Source of the DNA: Hyphomicrobiales bacterium
GTDB lineage: Bacteria > Pseudomonadota > Alphaproteobacteria > Rhizobiales > Beijerinckiaceae
Reading direction: 5' to 3'
DNA: 36,165 bases
Assembly (NCBI GenBank): GCA_947455455.1
Contig: CANGOE010000023.1
Span: forward strand, 1-36,165
Every line of letters begins with the position of its first letter. Positions within the stretch are counted from its first letter, which is position 1. Below are positions 32,949 through 36,165 of the stretch, piece by piece. The position numbers were made by a program, and so were the translations under genes. Under the pieces are notes generated by a model, which saw only the letters and a program-made list of their open reading frames with translations, was not told the DNA's origin and did not search any database.

Positions 32949-33069
32949 AACCTGTAAACTGCTCCCCGATGATCGCGCATCCTGCCGGCCTCCTGCGGAT
33001 CGGTCCCTTTGCCGCCATGTCTGGGGCGCAGGATCGATCCGGCTGACCGATGGTCATGTATGGCGTTAA

Positions 33070-33096
33070 ATACGATTGAATACAATTGCATACTTG
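33070..33096. promoter_or_regulatory. candidate GntR/HutC operator with 10-bp phased repeats
   Basis: GAATACAATTGCATAC (33078-33093) is a near-perfect even palindrome centred on CAATTG. It overlaps direct repeats ATACGATTGA, ATACAATTGC and ATAC at exact 10-base spacing, one helical turn. It lies in the 385-base gap 32949-33333 between the GntR gene and the divergent aminotransferase gene. The rest of that gap is AT-rich toward 33230-33290, with TACAAT at 33262-33267 as a possible -10 element; no RNA gene or further open frame is evident there. Confidence 0.5.
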
Positions 33097-33333
33097 GACC
33101 AATGACAGAACCCTGCAGAAGGCCTGTTCAATGGGACACGGTACCACACGACAAAATACTCGGCCGCATGGCCCGGAAAAAGAGCTTCACAGTCCGGCAC
33201 GAACCTGAAAAACCAACAGGAAAGACGTTTATTCGGTATTTGTATTATTATTAGACCTTTGATACAATATTCCCGTTCGAGAGACAATATGACCATCTGT
33301 CGATGTGTCGGGTGGCTTTGGAAAGGCGCAACA

Positions 33334-34662
33334 GTGGACGCTCAACAGCACTCATCAGGGCAACTTGATGTCTATGACCGGCACAGTTTTGCGAATTCCA
33401 AAAGCTATCGTGCCCATGCCGTCGACCATCTCGCTTACGGGGTATCATCGACACCACGTGCCTCGCAATTGCCTTTTCCGGTGGTGATCGACCATGCGGA
33501 AGGCGTGCATATTACCGATGTCGACGGCAATACCTATCTGGATTACGGCCTGGGCTATGGCCCGTTGATTCTGGGACATACGCCGAAGCCGGTGCTGGAA
33601 GCGGTCCAGCGCGAACTGGCAAAAGGGTTGCGGACAGCCTCGATCCATCGCGGGGAAGCGCGTCTGGCCGATCTGATTGCCGAGCTGGTGCCTTCCGGCG
33701 CTCAAAGTGCCTTTGTCAGTTCAGGATCGGAAGCGATCCAACTGGCGTTGCGAATCGCGCGTGCGGCCACCGGACGCAATGCCATCGCCAAATTCCGCGC
33801 CAATTACCATGGCTGGTTCGACAATCTGCATATTGCCAACAGCATCGGCAATGACGGCGCGGCAACAATCGGGCAGGATCCGGAAGCCTCCCATTCTGTC
33901 GAATTGTTCGATTGGGGGACGGTCGAGGGCTTGGCCGAGCGGCTCGATAACCGTTTTGCCGCGGTCATTGTCGAGCCTGCCGCCATCAATGCCGGATGCT
34001 TCGCCCCGCCTGACGGCTTTTTGCAGGCCTTGCGCGATATCACCACCCGTTTGGGTATCGTGCTAATCTTTGACGAGGTGATTACCGGCTTCAGACTCGC
34101 GCTCGGCGGTGCCCAGCAACGCTACGGTGTCACGCCCGATCTCAGCGTGCTCGGCAAGGCTTTGGGAGCCGGACTGCCGATCGGCGCCGTATCGGGCCGG
34201 CGCGAGGTGATGCAGGTTGTGGCCTCTGGCCGCCTGTTGCATCGCGGGACGTTCAACGGCAATCCGGTATCGCTCGGGGCGGGCATTGCCTGTCTGGAGA
34301 CCCTGAAGGCCGAACAGGCCACGCTTTATCCGAGGATCGAACGGATCGGCGGGGCGATTGCCGACCATGTCAATGCCGAGGCGAAAGCCCATGATGCGCC
34401 TGTTTTTGCCCAGAATGTCGGGGCCTGCGTGCAATTGTTTGCCGGCGTGACACAGATGAAGGGCATGGCCGATTTGTCGCAGGTCGACCGCTCGCTGACC
34501 CTTTGCCTGACTTCGAAATTGTTGCAACAGGGCATTTTCACGCTCCCGCGTGGCCTGATGTATGTGTCGGCCGTCCATTCCGATGATGATCTGGCCTTCA
34601 CCAAACAGGCGGTCTCGACCGCCATCGAGCACTTTGCCCAAGGGCTGGAGGCCAACCGCTGA
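33334..34662 (+). CDS. class III PLP-dependent aminotransferase (glutamate-1-semialdehyde aminomutase-like)
   Basis: A 442-residue fold-type I PLP enzyme. VSSGSEAIQLALRIARAATGR binds the cofactor phosphate region, FDEVITGFR contains the PLP-ring Asp247, and Lys275 in VLGKALGAGLPIGA forms the Schiff base. It resembles glutamate-1-semialdehyde aminomutase (RLALGGAQ, GTFNGNPVSLGAG) but lacks the GGVNSPVRAF entry motif of true HemL, so a catabolic transaminase or aminomutase is likelier. The GTG at 33334 has GAAAGG seven bases before it; ATGs at 33259 and 33289 are alternatives without good ribosome sites. It is divergent from the HutC-type regulator and convergent with hemC. Confidence 0.88.
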   Translation: MDAQQHSSGQLDVYDRHSFANSKSYRAHAVDHLAYGVSSTPRASQLPFPVVIDHAEGVHITDVDGNTYLDYGLGYGPLILGHTPKPVLEAVQRELAKGLRTASIHRGEARLADLIAELVPSGAQSAFVSSGSEAIQLALRIARAATGRNAIAKFRANYHGWFDNLHIANSIGNDGAATIGQDPEASHSVELFDWGTVEGLAERLDNRFAAVIVEPAAINAGCFAPPDGFLQALRDITTRLGIVLIFDEVITGFRLALGGAQQRYGVTPDLSVLGKALGAGLPIGAVSGRREVMQVVASGRLLHRGTFNGNPVSLGAGIACLETLKAEQATLYPRIERIGGAIADHVNAEAKAHDAPVFAQNVGACVQLFAGVTQMKGMADLSQVDRSLTLCLTSKLLQQGIFTLPRGLMYVSAVHSDDDLAFTKQAVSTAIEHFAQGLEANR

Positions 34663-34675
34663 GGCTTGATCAGCG
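34657..34675. terminator. weak hairpin between convergent aminotransferase and hemC genes
   Basis: CGCTGA (34657-34662) and TCAGCG (34670-34675) can form a 6-bp stem with a 7-base loop that includes the aminotransferase stop codon. No T run follows on either strand, so it is at best a weak bidirectional terminator. Confidence 0.25.
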
Positions 34676-34677
34676 AC

Positions 34678-35619
34678 TTAATTGATGAATTTATAATGTC
34701 CGCAGAAGCTCTTGTAGGAGTGCTCGAGGATTTTGACGCCGCCGCGCTGGCGGATCACCTCTGCGGTGCGGGTGCCCAGATCGGCCGCCTGTGATGGAGC
34801 CGAGGTTTCAACCGCCGTCACGCATTCCTCGCCGTTGAGCGAGGTCACCTGTCCGGTCAGCACCAGATTGCCGTCTTTCCATTCCGCATTGACACCGACC
34901 GGCAGGCTACAGCCCGCGCCCAAAGCGTGGAGCATAGCGCGTTCGCAATCGACCTCGGCCCGTGCTTTGGGACATTCGATGTCCTTCAGAATGGCAAGGA
35001 TATGATCGTCTTCGGCCCGCGCCTCGATGCCGAGCGCGCCCTGACCGACGGCATAGGGGAACACTTCGGGGGCCATCACCTCGGCTTTGGCGGTGCCCAT
35101 ATTCAGCCGTTGCAGGCCTGCATGGGCCAGAATCACCGCATCAAGTCCGTCCTCGCCATCAATGCGCGCCAGACGGGGACCGATATTGCCGCGGATGGGA
35201 ACCACATTGACATCGGGCCGCAGGCTGAGAATTTGCGCCTTGCGCCGCAACGAGCCTGTCCCGACTGTTGCCCCCTGTTTCAGATCGGCCAAAGTCGTGC
35301 CGCACAGGATATCGCGAGGATCCTTGCGCTCGGGCACGGCGGCCAGCACAAGCCCTTCGGCGAGGTTGGTCGGCAGATCTTTCAGGGAATGGACGACAAT
35401 ATCCACCTCGTGCGAGGTCAACTGCTGTTCGTGCTCGGTCGAAAACACCCCGACAATGCCGAATTGGTGGAATTCGGATACGCGGTCTTTGTCGGCGATG
35501 GTGGTGATGGAATGGAGCGAGAATTCGGCTTCGGGATATTTCTGCTTGATCAAATGGATGACGTAGTTGGTCTGTGCCAATGCCAAAGGACTACGTCGAG
35601 TGCCGATCTTGATGAGCAT
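34678..35619 (-). CDS. hemC: hydroxymethylbilane synthase (porphobilinogen deaminase)
   Basis: A 313-residue cytoplasmic enzyme that joins four porphobilinogens into hydroxymethylbilane in tetrapyrrole synthesis. IGTRRSPLALAQ opens the protein, VVHSLKDLPT holds the catalytic Asp81, GTGSLRRKAQ and IRGNIGPRLARID supply substrate-binding arginines, and Cys237 in GAGCSLPVG attaches the dipyrromethane cofactor. The flexible-loop motif usually written GGKGLF reads GIVGVF (54-59), with Val56 in place of the conserved Lys. The ATG at 35619 follows AGGTGAATTTG; a GTG at 35628 overlaps that ribosome site. It stands alone, without hemD or hemE beside it. Confidence 0.95.
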   Translation of the reverse strand: MLIKIGTRRSPLALAQTNYVIHLIKQKYPEAEFSLHSITTIADKDRVSEFHQFGIVGVFSTEHEQQLTSHEVDIVVHSLKDLPTNLAEGLVLAAVPERKDPRDILCGTTLADLKQGATVGTGSLRRKAQILSLRPDVNVVPIRGNIGPRLARIDGEDGLDAVILAHAGLQRLNMGTAKAEVMAPEVFPYAVGQGALGIEARAEDDHILAILKDIECPKARAEVDCERAMLHALGAGCSLPVGVNAEWKDGNLVLTGQVTSLNGEECVTAVETSAPSQAADLGTRTAEVIRQRGGVKILEHSYKSFCGHYKFIN

Positions 35620-35801
35620 CAAATTCACCTGAAAGCGGATAGTTAATCAATAATATCAATGAAATAACCGATTAACCATCATCATATTTGCGGTATCAGC
35701 TAAAGCAATCGGGCCAAAGTGTCAACGGATCGGGGCGGGCAGGACAGTCGATTGGCGGCCCATTCAGGGGCCACTTTAGGCTAGGCTGAACCGCTTTGAT
35801 G

Positions 35802-35871
35802 ACAAATGTGGTGGGCCCGGCAGGAACAAATGTGGTGGGCCCGGCAGAAACAAATGTGGTGGGCCCGGCAG
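35802..35871. repeat. three tandem 24-bp repeats derived from the tRNA-Ile 3' end and flank
   Basis: A 22-bp unit beginning ACAAATGTGG and ending CCCGGCAG occurs at 35802-35823, 35826-35847 and 35850-35871, each separated by two variable bases (period 24). The third copy covers the CCA end, the 3' acceptor strand and the first T-arm bases of the tRNA gene. The other two copies lie downstream of the tRNA in its transcript direction. The array could come from slippage or from repeated recombination at a tRNA-end attachment site. Confidence 0.95.
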
Positions 35872-35932
35872 GACTCGAACCTGCAACCAGTCCGTTATGA
35901 GCGGACGGCTCTAACCATTGAGCTACAGGCCC
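35857..35932 (-). tRNA. tRNA-Ile with CAT anticodon (lysidine type)
   Basis: A 76-base tRNA gene with encoded CCA. The acceptor GGGCCTG pairs with CGGGCCC, the D arm contains TAGCTCAATGGTTAGAGC, the anticodon stem GTCCG/CGGAC encloses the loop CTCATAA (anticodon CAT), and the T arm has GGTTCGAGTCC. The loop and the D-arm resemble the minor isoleucine tRNA whose C34 becomes lysidine to read AUA, not initiator or elongator Met, so Ile is the better call. The 3' end is part of the tandem repeat array. Confidence 0.93.
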
Positions 35933-36037
35933 ACATTATGTCCGGATACGCATACCGCTACACGCATCATTCTTAATCCGATTTTTGACAGGAGTGCAAC
36001 GGGGTCGTGCGGGGGTTCACAAGTTTGGCAACCGTGA

Positions 36038-36154
36038 TCACAGGTGAGCCGCCTTCACAAGACACTTGCCGCAAGACAGGCGGACAGTATAGACACGGGG
36101 CAACAGGGCGATCTGTCCCTCACGTGTGGTCTCAAGCTCATAAGGGTCCATCAT
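36038..36154 (-). CDS. possible small protein with CxxC motif
   Basis: A 38-residue open frame with two adjacent ATGs (36154, 36151) and an upstream in-frame stop. The product is MMDPYELETTREG, then QIALLPRVYTVRLSCGKCLVKAAHL in two parts, with a CGKC pair. No clear ribosome site and no recognised family. It lies upstream of the tRNA gene near the window edge. Codon use is not decisive at this length, so it may be a chance frame. No other feature is seen in 35933-36165. Confidence 0.2.
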   Translation of the reverse strand: MMDPYELETTREGQIALLPRVYTVRLSCGKCLVKAAHL

Positions 36155-36165
36155 GGCCGCTCATC

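Noticed and set aside
33334-34662. A true hemL (glutamate-1-semialdehyde aminomutase)
   Set aside because: The HemL N-terminal motif is absent and the gene is divergent from a HutC-type regulator beside an aldehyde dehydrogenase, which fits catabolism better.
35756-35772. Hairpin GGCCC/GGGCC downstream of the tRNA as its terminator
   Set aside because: The stem is only about five pairs and no T run follows on the minus strand.

Overview
The window looks like a catabolic, transporter-rich stretch of a moderately GC-rich Gram-negative chromosome, most likely an alphaproteobacterium. The pointers are periplasmic binding-protein transporters with Sec signal peptides, many class III CoA-transferases, crotonases and SDRs, LacI and GntR/HutC local regulators, and a CCA-encoded tRNA-Ile(CAU). 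No single gene fixes the genus, so this is inference. The sequence shows no CRISPR array, transposase, integrase or rRNA.

Region 1 (1-7338, + strand) is one operon. It encodes the C-terminal part of a family-5 periplasmic solute-binding protein, two DppB/DppC-type permeases, two DppD/DppF-type ATPases, a probable N-acylglucosamine 2-epimerase-type (alpha/alpha)6-barrel protein and a Gfo/Idh/MocA oxidoreductase. The last two genes suggest that this 'peptide-type' transporter carries a carbohydrate. A hairpin lies between the binding-protein gene and the first permease gene.

Region 2 (7351-11242) holds an M20 amidohydrolase on the minus strand with its own terminator. Divergent from it are an NMT1-type binding protein without a transporter, a cupin and a crotonase.

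Region 3 (11246-24167) is the core of interest, a CoA-thioester catabolic cluster around a LacI-type regulator. A minus-strand operon (15744 to 11246) encodes a class III CoA-transferase, an SDR, an alpha/beta hydrolase, a second SDR and an EamA-type permease. Plus-strand genes encode a proline-racemase-superfamily enzyme, the LacI regulator, a second crotonase, a DHDPS-family lyase, a second class III CoA-transferase, a MaoC-type hydratase, a canonical SDR (then a terminator) and an MmgE/PrpD protein. Three copies of a TGTAAnnGATTAC palindrome lie in front of the CoA-transferase operon, crotonase 2 and the DHDPS-family gene, defining a likely LacI regulon. The CoA-transferase and crotonase are each present twice. 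I do not recognise the whole set as a described pathway.

Region 4 (24170-34662) contains a minus-strand polyamine-type ABC transporter operon (binding protein, two permeases, ATPase) that runs directly into an FAD aromatic-hydroxylase-type monooxygenase and an arylmalonate-decarboxylase/maleate-isomerase-type protein lacking both superfamily cysteines. Divergent from it is an aldehyde dehydrogenase. A HutC-type GntR regulator and a class III PLP aminotransferase/aminomutase follow, separated by a 385-base region with a strong candidate operator.

Region 5 (34678-36165) carries housekeeping genes: hemC and tRNA-Ile(CAU), both minus strand. The 3' end of the tRNA gene plus flank is repeated three times in tandem at a 24-bp period.
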